Below, in pieces: positions 39,101 through 47,654 of a DNA stretch of 64,000 nt. The notes under the pieces are model-generated. The model had not been told where the DNA came from. It did no database searches and saw only the letters and a list, made by a program, of their open reading frames with translations. Numbering within the stretch: the stretch's first letter is position 1; each line of letters starts with the position of its first letter. The stretch is from Pycnococcus provasolii (taxonomy: Eukaryota > Chlorophyta > Pseudoscourfieldiophyceae > Pseudoscourfieldiales): the NCBI GenBank assembly GCA_049487715.1, contig CP150578.1, positions 124,001-188,000 on the forward strand, written 5' to 3'. A program made the position numbers and the translations under genes.

Positions 39101-41558
39101 CCATCGCCGCATCCTGTCGCGCGTTCTCCGTCGAAGTGCTCGCCTGGCTGAGCTGCGACTGCATAGCTGTGACGGTCTGGCTCAGCTTGGCCATTGCCGC
39201 ATCCTGTCGCGCGTCCTCCGACGAAGTGCTCGCCTGGCTGAGCTGAGACTGCATAGCTGCAATCGACTGTTTCATCTGCGTCATTGTCGCATCCTGTCGC
39301 GCGTCCTCCGTCGAAGCGCCCGCCTGGCTGATCTGCGACTGCATAGCTGCGACAGTCTGGCTCAGCTTAGCCATCGCCGCATCCTGTCGCGCGTCCTCCG
39401 ACGAAGTGCTCGCCTGGCTGAGCTGAGACTGCATAGCTGCAATCGACTGTTTCATCTGCGCCATAGTAGCGTTTTGACGCTCATCCTCCGCAGTACCATC
39501 GGCGATCTGCCCAAGCTGGGCCTGTAATGCAGATACGGTGTGGCTAAGCTTTAGCACTGCTGCATCCTGGCGTGCATCTGATTCCGTGCCAGCCGCGATC
39601 TTGCCGAGCTGCAGCTGTAGATTCGCCACTTGGTCGCCAAGTTGTGATACCACTGCCTCTTGGCGAGCGCTAACATCGTGCAATCCCCCTCCCATCTGTG
39701 CAACTTTCGAGTTCACGCGGCTCAGTTCATTGCGCATCTTCGTGATTTCTTCATCTTGACGTAAATCTGAGACGGAGACTAGTGGCTGCACCTTCTGTAG
39801 GATCGAACTTCGGAATTCTTCGCCATGCAGCTCGATGTTGACTTCATGTATGTAATCTCTGAGCGACTCCACGGAAGACGCGCTAGCAGCCTGCTTCATC
39901 TGTGCTTCGAGAACCTTGACTCGCAATTGCACAGCTTCAGAATTCCCACCTTCACGCTGTTCCTTCTTTTCGAGCTCGCGCAGACGACCATCTATCGCAC
40001 TTAACGCAGATGCGGATCCTGCCATGGCAGCCACACTTTCAGAGCGTGACAGTGCTTCGCTCGAACGCTCTGATGCGGCGCGGGAAGCAACTGCACATTT
40101 CTTCACTTCGTCCGCCAACGACACTGACTTGCCTTCGAGCTCGGATAGGCTCTGATCCAGTCTGTCGTCGATCCGCTCCAAGCGATCGGCGAACTTCGTG
40201 ATGCTCGCCTCAGCCTGCTGCACACGCTGCGCCGACACTGACTTGCCTTCGAGCTCGGATAGGCTCTGATCCAGTCTGTCGTCGATCCGCTCCAAGCGAT
40301 CGGCGAACTTCGTGATGCTCGCCTCAGCCTGCTGCACACGCTGCGCCGACCCACGCGCGCCCTCGTGTGCGGAACTGGAAGCTGACTCCACCGCGCTCAA
40401 GCGGCCAAGCAGATCATTTGCACTTTGCTCGACGGCTTCGCACCGCGACACTGTCTGCTCGAGTTCGCGACTGATGCTCTCACATCGAGCCACCAGCTTT
40501 GAGTGTTTGGATTCGAGTGCCTTGTTCGCCTTGAGTGCCCGGGAAGCGGACGCAATTGCCTCAGCAGCGGCAGGCTCGAGATCGTCCATTCTTCTCGTCA
40601 GCTCCTCCTGCTGCGTCTGCTGCGCGCCCTCCAACTCACTCACGCGGCTTCCCAGGCGTGCAATATCCGTGGGATTTGCGCCCGAACCATGAGACGACTT
40701 CGCTTTCTTAAGCTGCGTCTCGGCAGTTGCAATCGCGCGCTCGGCGTTTGCTCCGATGGCATCCATGTCTGCTCGAAGCGACGGCAGGTCGGCGGCGTCA
40801 ACGCGCGCCACCATCTCAGCCACGGACGTCGACAGAGTCGCAAGTCGGTTCGCTTCGCGCCTGCGCGCCTCCTCCAGCTGTTCGCAGCGTGCATTTGCCA
40901 TTTGTGCCTCACGCATGGCCGAGTCGGCGGCGTCGAGAGTCGCGACGTGACTTGCCACGTCGCTAACAACTCGCACGGGCGTTGCAGGCGTCGGCGGTGG
41001 AGCTGTGGCAATGGGAGCGTGCGATACGCGCTCACGCAGCACGGCCACCACTTCCTCTAAGGCCGCAACGCGAGATCCCTCCGCCTTTGTCGAGGCAGAT
41101 GACGCAAACGCGGAAGCCGTCTCGGCAACCTCCAGCGCACGCGACACGCGCTCCTCGAGCATTGCGAGTCTTACGGACTCTGCTTGCTTTTGAGAGATGG
41201 CCTCCGTAACGAAAGCGAGCCGCTCCTCCATGGCGGCAAGTCTGTGGGCGCCGTCAGTTCCCAGCGTCGACTTGTCACTCGCCGCGAGCTCGACGCGCTC
41301 TTCTATCCTTCTCAGTCTTCTGTCAACGTCCTTGCTATTATCCGTCAAGGTTGTCTCAACTCGTTCGAGTCGCCTTGCATGGTATCCAAAGTGCTCCGCG
41401 AACGCGACGATAGCGTTTCGTATTGACGCCGTGACATTGTACCAGTCGTTCGCGCCGACGCGCACGTCGTTGAGCGGCAGGGACGTCGCGAACGGCTCAG
41501 GCTGCTGCTGCTGCTGGCTCGCGGCGAGCGGGCTGAGCACGACGCCACCAGTGCTCAT
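36189..41558 (-). CDS. Giant coiled-coil protein with 30-residue tandem repeats
   Basis: 1789 residues with ATG at 41558 (MSTGGVVLSP…, poly-Gln near residue 16). Almost the whole length is predicted coiled coil (Ala/Ser/Gln/Glu/Arg-rich, no Pro). The centre carries about 15 tandem copies of a 30-residue unit of the form DAAMAKLSQTVAAMQSQLSQ + ASTSSEDARQ (DNA about 38180-39640, near-identical between 38400 and 39480). Three units have a 7-residue DAAMARQ insertion. A separate 38-residue block containing RVQQAEASITKFADRLERID is duplicated exactly. The tail is disordered and Ser/Arg-rich. No motor, signal or membrane segment is seen. A structural role at cytoskeleton, basal body or envelope is inferred only from architecture. 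Confidence 0.8.
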   Translation of the reverse strand: MSTGGVVLSPLAASQQQQQPEPFATSLPLNDVRVGANDWYNVTASIRNAIVAFAEHFGYHARRLERVETTLTDNSKDVDRRLRRIEERVELAASDKSTLGTDGAHRLAAMEERLAFVTEAISQKQAESVRLAMLEERVSRALEVAETASAFASSASTKAEGSRVAALEEVVAVLRERVSHAPIATAPPPTPATPVRVVSDVASHVATLDAADSAMREAQMANARCEQLEEARRREANRLATLSTSVAEMVARVDAADLPSLRADMDAIGANAERAIATAETQLKKAKSSHGSGANPTDIARLGSRVSELEGAQQTQQEELTRRMDDLEPAAAEAIASASRALKANKALESKHSKLVARCESISRELEQTVSRCEAVEQSANDLLGRLSAVESASSSAHEGARGSAQRVQQAEASITKFADRLERIDDRLDQSLSELEGKSVSAQRVQQAEASITKFADRLERIDDRLDQSLSELEGKSVSLADEVKKCAVASRAASERSSEALSRSESVAAMAGSASALSAIDGRLRELEKKEQREGGNSEAVQLRVKVLEAQMKQAASASSVESLRDYIHEVNIELHGEEFRSSILQKVQPLVSVSDLRQDEEITKMRNELSRVNSKVAQMGGGLHDVSARQEAVVSQLGDQVANLQLQLGKIAAGTESDARQDAAVLKLSHTVSALQAQLGQIADGTAEDERQNATMAQMKQSIAAMQSQLSQASTSSEDARQDAAMAKLSQTVAAMQSQISQAGASTEDARQDATMTQMKQSIAAMQSQLSQASTSSEDARQDAAMAKLSQTVTAMQSQLSQASTSTENARQDAAMAKLSQTVAAMQSQLSQASTSSEDARQDAAMAKLSQTVAAMQSQLSQAGASTEDARQDAAMARQDATMAKLGQTVAAMQSQLSQAGASTEDARQDAAMARQDAAMAKLGQTVAAMQSQLSQASTSSEDAQQDAAMAKLSQTVAAMQSQLSQAGASTEDARQDAAMARQDATMAKLGQTVAAMQSQLSQASTSSEDARQDAAMAKLSQTVAAMQSQLSQAGASSEDARQDATMTQMKQSLAALQSELRQIPSYSETDARQDANIQQLGNAMSLMQSQLGQMASGTETDARQDAAVQQLGRTISGLQSQLAQLNEGTAEDVRQNAAIAKLMQKVHSSSHAQDATMAKVNSKFAAMQWKQTIKDSKLRSELEKQNVSGAIPELRAAVESIQAQLQTISHPKSTAEREDTHESLRRAELRILALEKQNASLEENLNSLTRSAASAAALGTVERRVTILEQENGTRLLGDTTNSQTIQHLEGRVAEIEVKSGILSPDVENRLAEAGRLSETIPALTRRIVECEALKTRISEFERRAASAAALEDLSMRIDHIAQNTASHDSQSQADLRARLAEREVSASAARAADEAAIVELKVRVAGAEAAANASAARAAEASAVSLRSQEIGEQVRLELSASTAYSEQRVAGMLQDVDTLKTVIFGKKSAAVTANFTPSQILQGGPLASLLAASEAAVAHPPGSLAPEPSFSADPNVHAIASMGTPGTEGRHGSRSVIKDVDSLVTQVSELQVLLAESSTDLASMQASVSSTSGDVRHLMSDTYRRVEAHAAAIGTLGKSISRGMETRPTLEKVNAIVDSKLDDRMERVQRRIKSLEGEYDDVRGRILRIGRAFETATSEIEQRLLVMASRQGPSRSSPGSPAAFGRVIQGAVNESRMAREAPTHRQAQPRSPIAESPISQSRKQLSFSEDVSESSFARAGESELRKIKESVRRANTEIQEAEKSLDETVESLAEGVDDGDTTK
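38180..39640. repeat. 90-bp tandem repeat array inside the coiled-coil gene
   Basis: Coding tandem repeats of 90 bp (30 codons). Copies between about 38400 and 39480 differ by only a few bases, alternating subtypes ending AGCGCCCGCCTGGCTGAG or GTGCTCGCCTGGCTGAG; outer copies are more divergent. Three copies contain an extra 21 bp. This implies recent unequal exchange or gene conversion. Confidence 0.85.
40120..40347. repeat. 114-bp exact tandem duplication in the coiled-coil gene
   Basis: Two adjacent in-frame copies of a 114-bp segment (38 codons) starting GACACTGACTTGCCTTCGAG at 40120 and 40234. No difference was noticed between copies, so the duplication looks recent. Confidence 0.85.
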
Positions 41559-42182
41559 GGTGTGTAGTGTACGCCGTGTAGGTACCCGCAGCCTGAAGTG
41601 GACGCCACGTTAGTGGTTGAAGCGGCGAACTTGCAACTCCCGGCCGGGAGGTTGGGAACAGGAAAAGGGAAAGGCCCTCGAGGGGAAGGGGAAGGGAAGG
41701 GGGGAAGTGAAGTCCCCTCCCCGGCAGCCCGGCCTTTACCCCCTCGACGTTCGTTCAGGTTGGTAGGGTACTCGGACAGTCGGAGGGCTACGGTACTGTA
41801 CTGTACTGTATGCTGGACGGGGACGGTCCCTGCAACCTGCAACGTCTTCCCTGTATGCGGCAAGGCCCATGGATGCTCTTCAACGTCTCTTCTTCGCATT
41901 CAAACTCCGGCAAGGTGCCCTGAATCCTCTGGTGCAGAGGTGGTTCCCCAGTACCCTCCCTCTCTCTCCTCTCTCTCCCCTTCCCCCAGTTCCTTTTCCT
42001 CCAGGTGGCGCGCCCTTGGGAAAACCCGCCCTGGGGTTCCCGGGCTGCCACTTCTATCGTAGCACCTCAACGCCTTGCGCAAGACACGGCCCGTGTACAA
42101 GCAAGCAAGCGGCCGAGTGTTTGCCCTGCGAGGCGTGCGTGGCGCTCTCCGACACGTCCTTGAAGGAAAAGCAGAAAAAAGC
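41559..42182. promoter_or_regulatory. Divergent promoter, G-rich and with TACTG repeats
   Basis: No gene recognised. Purine-rich GGGGAAGGGGAAGG sequence lies at about 41670-41705, a TACTG tandem at about 41790-41808, and CTCTCTCC repeats at 41965-41990. It separates the coiled-coil gene (minus) from the IPT/TIG gene (plus). Small frames on both strands read as low-complexity peptides. Confidence 0.45.
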
Positions 42183-45100
42183 ATGGCGCTTTCACAACAG
42201 CAGCAGCAGCCGGACAGAAGGAGCACGCCAACGGGAAGAAGACGAGGGCGGAGACGGATGGACGGAACGTGCTCGACACTCCTCTTCGTACTCGTCGTGT
42301 TTCTCGGCGCACTGCGGGAAGCGTCTGCGCAGACGGCGGCGTCGCTGTTCGGCGTCGAGAGCGTACTGAAGTGGTCAGTGCCGCCGCAAATTCACTGGCT
42401 CTACCCGCCGAAAGGCCACATCCGTGGTGGCACTATGCTCACAATCTACGGCACGGGATTCCACAACAGCCCATACCTTTCCGTGCGATTCGCGGTGGAG
42501 AACGAGTTTGACGAGGTGCTCGCGACGTTCGTTAGCGAAACGCAGGTCATTGTCGAAACACCTGAGCGACAAACGACGCATACTGCGCACGTCACCGTCA
42601 GCAACGACCAGCTCAGCTATAGCGCGTACCCTCTTATCTACATACGCGGAGCTGGCACGTTCCTGCAGTACATCTTCGACAACAGCGACCCAGGCTGCCT
42701 AGACTGTCGCCAGAGTACCACCTCCTGCCAGGCTGGGTACGGTGCTGGTGGAGTCGGCTGCCTCAACCCATACCTCACGAACGAGGTGTGGCACGCAGAC
42801 AACGTCACTGGACCGTACATTGGCGGTACGGAGGTCACGATTACCTCCGACACGCTAAACTGGCCGCGCGTTGCCCTTTCAGGAACATGCCCCACTGGAA
42901 CGACGAAGGAGTGCATTCAGGATACGGCTGGGAACGGCGACTGCGCTTGCACGTATCCCATGTTCGTGCAGGGAAGTCCGCAGCGCTACACGGCGCCCGT
43001 TGGCGGCAAGGGCACGCCGCACCCGTTCGACACGGATCCGACGTCGCCAGGCAACGGCCCGCCAATCACCGGCACGTTCTACCCCGGCCGCTACCTCAAG
43101 TGCCAGTTTGAATGTTTCCTTGATCTCAACCAGGACGGCACGGCAGACCAGCTGTCAACATCCGAGTGGATAGACGCGAAGTGGCATGACTACACGAAGA
43201 TCACGTGCACGACGCCGCCCATGGAGGTTCCCGGCTTGCAGAACCAGGACATCATGGCGACGCACTGCACGGTGCGCGTGACAAACAATCAGCAGACCTT
43301 CGACACGAACAGCGGTGCGTTGACAACCGTGAAGAATACTCCGCAGTGCCCTGGCACGTGTGGCCAAACGTCGTACACCGGATGTTCGAGCACATCGGGC
43401 TACAATTGCCCCGGAACATTCATCACGTTCACCTATCAAGACCTTCGGCCAGTCGTGACTCACATCAATAGCGACCAAGCGAGTGTCTGGCCTGCCCGCG
43501 GGCCGTTTGGCGGTAATACGGAGGTGACTGTCACCGGCATCAATTTCCTGCCGTCGCGATACCTCAAATGCAAGTTTGGAGGAACGACGGATGGAAGCGA
43601 TGCTTTCGTGCAAACGGATACCTCGCATATCGTCGGTGAGCTCGGCGGGAAGGTGAGATACATTTCGAGCACGGAGATTGTGTGCGTGACTCCGACTTAT
43701 GGTCCAGCGTCGCAGACGGAGCAATTCCCACCGACGAGCAGCAGCAGCGGCAAGGCGCCAGGTTCAACGGTGCAGGCGAAAATTCCAGGATCTGGTGCCG
43801 TGCTTGAGGTTGCCACCTTCACAACGGGCGGCGCCATTGCAACGGTGACCGTCGTGAGTGGTGGCAAAAACTATCACACCGCACCCGTGCTGTCTGTGGT
43901 TGGCGGTGGCGGTTGCTGTGCTCGTCTGACAGCGACCATCTCCGCTGGCGTGATCACTGGCGTCACTGTCGTTGATGGCGGAAAGAACTTTAATCGAGGA
44001 TCGAGCCGCTACTGCCACCGCCGTGTTGTCAACACATGCAAACGGAGAGCAGACTGTTGCGGGCGTGACGATCACAAATGGTGGATCCGGATACCTCGTC
44101 CCACCTCTCGTGTACTTCATATGCCCTCAGCCAACAGGGACGGTGCTCCCAACCATGTCGTACGATTTCGATGACGATAAATACGACACGTCGTGCTTCG
44201 TGACAAGCTCGGACATCGCGGATGGCTATCTCGCGGACCCCGGTGGATTCACGCCTGACACCAGATCAAATCGCGTGGCGTCGCCTAAGATCCACACGAG
44301 GGCCATCGCCGCTCTTGGATATGATCCGAGCTGCCACACGTCATACGCGCGGTGTCAAGGTCAGGGCGCTGTGGTGAGGGTGGACATCACATACCCAGGT
44401 GCGTACTACCAAAGCTCCTCTGCCCCAAATGTTGTATTTCAGCCGATGAAGCCTTCTGTGGTCGTCACGCCGGCAGAGCTGTACGACCGCAACAGGAACG
44501 ATCCGTCGAAGATTGGTGTGTACACGCATCAGGGCAAATCCCCCGATGAGCTTGATCCGGAAATTGCGCACAGCACTCTCGACTATCCCGACGAATTCGA
44601 GCGATCGCCACGCTTCCCTGGCGGCGGCCACTCGGCATCCATCTCAACGTCGAATGCTGGAGTGTATTCGCAGACGAAATTTCCGCATGGCATCAACAGT
44701 CCCGAGGATCGCGGGCCGCTGGAAGCGCCAAAGGGCGAGGCGTTCATGGACGGTTCGATCAAGCCAAGCCACCTTGCGCTTGTTCGCATTTCGAATAATT
44801 ACCACAAATTCGGATCGAAAAGAATGATGACGAACTGGGATCTAACATGCACGGATGCCTCTTGTCATCGCAACTACCGCGACAAGGCGAGCTTGTCGGG
44901 GCAGACGTCGATGGGATACTGGATGTGGAGCAATGAGGGAACTACTCTGAGCCCAACTTACGCCGACGAGGTGAACAGATGCCGCGTGACCGTGAATCCG
45001 CCCATTCACCAGTTTGGAACGATACAAGGTCATGTGACGGATGCCAAATATGGCCTGGGAACCCTCACAGTTGAGCATCACAAGTTCGACACGTTTCGCC

Positions 45101-46581
45101 TGTTCGATGGAACGAGCGTGGAAGGTGGCCCTGGACATAGTGCGACGGCGACCGCGACACTGGGCGACAGCGTGACGTATGAGTTGATGTCGACGGGAGT
45201 TTGCACGTCCGCCGACTGCAGCGCAACAACAATCACGAACGCGGGAACAAAGTCGCGAAATCGTGGCTTGAAGGTGATTGCTAGCATAGCAGTGACCGCC
45301 GGCGGATCTGGGTACACCACACCGCCAACGGTCAGCTTCAGTGGAGGTAGTGGGTGCTGCGCAAAGGCGACTGCCGTGTTGTCTGGCGGCACGGTAATTC
45401 GCATTGACATCGATCCGGATGCGCGCGGTTTCGGTTACACCACGGCGCCGACCGTGCACATCACCCCCGTGGGCGTGCAGCAGCGCTACGACGCGGTGAC
45501 GCCAACCTCGGGACACTACGTTGATGCCGCACACGCATCTCGGAGCGACTATCGGCACGTGAGCGGCACGGCGGCTGCGAACACGGTGGGACACAACACG
45601 TACAACCTAGACCTGACAGCGCTTAGTGTTTGGGCTGGCCCGTATCGCAACACCGCGAACCTGCGTATAGGACATGGAGCCTTCCCGGGACATCCTGGCA
45701 ATCTGAATCTCGGGCATCCCAAAGCTGACTGCATCTACTTCCTTTACGGCGATATTTACGTCTCCCCGAGCGGAAGTGACTCCACGGGACAGGGCACCGC
45801 CCTTCGTCCGTATCGCACCATACAGAAGTGCATCGACGTTGCACTCACGGGGAGCCGAACGTACTACGTGTACAAAAAGGCTGATGGTGGCGATCGCGAT
45901 CCGTCCGTTCCCGACGGGACACCGCGCTACGGCGTGGAGTCGCGTGGCATGCGCGTGAATCAGGCGACGGCGGGCTCGCTAGCATCGAATGTGCTTGGCG
46001 GAACAATGGGCCCTTACCAGACAAACCCCGTCATCACAAGGCCTGGTGGCTATGACAAGGGCTACACCGGCACTCGAATGTGGCATAAGGCTGGTCGCAT
46101 CACAGGAGAGGTTGGTGCCGGTGGCCGGAAGGGCCGAGGTGGATGGGAGGACGACACGCGCGACAGCACGAAGGGCATCGGGTACACGGTAAATCGCGAC
46201 CGATGCATCCTAAAGGCTGGCATGTACACCGGCGCGGGCAACCTCAATCTGCACCCTCGCGGCCGTGTTGTACAGATTTGGGCGGAGAATGCCGGCACGG
46301 CTCTTGTCGACTGCGGTGGTGCGAGCCTTGGCCGCTACGTGAGCCAACGCGACACGCACGACGACCAGCTGGCTTCTCGCGAAGGATTGATCACCATGAA
46401 AGGCGTGGTGACGAAGCACTGCGGTCATGCCGCTCATCACGATCCCACGCACCGCCCATACTACGTTGGCCGCCCTGGCTATGGCCCAGGAACGCGGCAT
46501 CCCAACGGCAAATTCTGTACACCTGGAAAAATGGGATGTCAATTCAGCACACCACCTGACGGCATACCCGCTGGTTTGTAA
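42183..46581 (+). CDS. Secreted IPT/TIG-domain protein with a broken reading frame
   Basis: Two overlapping frames make one apparent protein of about 1460 residues: 42183-44174, then a frame running to 46581. ATG 42183 or 42258 gives a signal peptide (LLFVLVVFLGALREASA). IPT/TIG immunoglobulin-like domains follow at 42380-42640 (IHWLYPPKGHIRGGTMLTIY) and 43440-43720 (GPFGGNTEVTVTGINFLPSR); another lies near 42800. A glycine-rich module of type GGxGYxxxPxVxxxGGxGCCAxA recurs at about 43850, 43975, 44060 and 45300. Near 45750 a VSPSGSDSTGQGTALRPYRT segment starts a pectin-lyase-like beta-helix. The frame changes between about 43990 and 44025, and the second frame resumes the same module. This is a recent indel, a sequence error or an unrecognised tiny intron. 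Likely extracellular or cell-surface. Confidence 0.68.
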
Positions 46582-46656
46582 CACACTTGTATTTGTATTT
46601 GAAGTTTTTTTGTTGAAAGAGCAAAATTAGACACTACCTATCGCGCTGTGAATGGC

Positions 46657-46748
46657 ATTACTGAATGGGCTGGAAGGTGAACGTGAATGGTGGGAATGGA
46701 CGGACGACTGTCGGACGAAGTAAACTACATTCCATTACTGAATTCGCG
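46657..46748. repeat. Copy of the convergent-spacer element
   Basis: Positions 46683-46748 match the right arm of the 8042-8309 foldback (GTGAATGGTGGGAATGGACG … TCCATTACTGAAT). A shorter direct copy of ATTACTGAATGGGC lies at 46657-46670. The spacer is again between convergent genes, and the element ends 7 bases from the minus-strand stop. Confidence 0.65.
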
Positions 46749-46755
46749 AGAAATC

Positions 46756-47477
46756 CTACTGCGCAAGCAAAGGCTCCTCAACCTGCGGCTGTGCCTTCGC
46801 CTCCGCAGGCTCAGATACAGGCACGTCTGGTAGGTCGGCGACAGGATTTGCCGTCACAGCTGTCGTTGGCACGCTCGGAAGCTCCTCTTCGGCGTTGGAC
46901 TCCTTCGCCTGCTGCTCCGTTGGTGATGTTCCGAGCAATTCACTCTCGAGCGCCATGAGCTCCGCCGTTGCCGCTGCGTCTTCCTCAGGACTGAGTGCGA
47001 CGGCGACGGCGTCAGCCACCTCGGCTTGGTACCGTCTCGCGTCCTCGGTGTCCTCGAGAAGGCGCTCCACTTCGTCAAGTGGCGCCTGCGCCTGCAGTTC
47101 CTTGAGCGCCGTGCTTCCGCTTTTGAGCGCGTTGAAGACGAGCGCGTTGTCCTGTGCGATTGCCATCGAGCTGAGCACTTGTTCGACGTTCATGGCCCAG
47201 TCGTCTAGCTGCGCGAGTTGCGTTTGGTGCATTTTTCGTTTGCGCAATGCCAATAGTGCTTTCTGTTTGTTTCCTTCTGCGACGAATGAACGCGCTAGTG
47301 CCTTTTCTCGGTTGACAAGTGCTTCCACGCGTTTGGCTTGTTCGTGCAGTTTTCTCTTCGTGGTTTTCAAGGATAAGAGAGCGCGGTCGACGTCGTTCAC
47401 CGCGTGCTGGGAAGGTGGCGCGGGCGACGAAGACGGCGCGGTCTGAGGCGAAGTCGAGCAACTCCAAATCGCCCCAT
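46756..47477 (-). CDS. VPS20: ESCRT-III subunit CHMP6/VPS20, with a five-codon first exon
   Basis: The main exon (46756-47406) encodes HAVNDVDRALLSLKTTKRKL followed by the Snf7 core. Helices include EKALARSFVAEGNKQKALLAL and LDEVERLLEDTEDARRYQAE, with a C-terminal LPSVPTT motif corresponding to LPEVPSEP of CHMP6. No ATG precedes the core in frame. I infer a mini-exon 47463-47477 (MGRFG) and a 56-bp intron 47407-47462 (GTTGCT donor, CCCAG acceptor). This yields 221 residues starting MGRFG-HAVNDVD, and family members begin MGxxF with an N-myristoylated glycine. The protein nucleates ESCRT-III at endosomes. The donor is weak, so the exon boundary is inference. Confidence 0.75.
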
Positions 47478-47585
47478 GGCTCCCGAGAAGAGAAGAAAAG
47501 GCGCGAGAAGGGGGCGAAGGAAGGAATGGCGACGCGTCTCGTGGGGGAAGAACGGATCCGACGGCTGCTCCCGGGGAGGATCCGG

Positions 47586-47603
47586 AGTTAGGGTTAGGGT
47601 TAG
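47586..47603 (+). promoter_or_regulatory. TTAGGG array upstream of the D-Ala-D-Ala ligase gene
   Basis: Nearly three TTAGGG repeats on the plus strand, about 50 bases before ATG 47655, in the divergent spacer with CHMP6. Confidence 0.6.
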
Positions 47604-47654
47604 GACACCTCTTCCCGCCCCTTCCCGCCTTCCCGCCCCCTCTGCTCACTTCTC

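Noticed and set aside
38180-39640. Regular 90-bp repeats resembling a CRISPR-like array
   Set aside because: The repeats are contiguous without unique spacers and are fully in frame within a 1789-residue coiled-coil protein.
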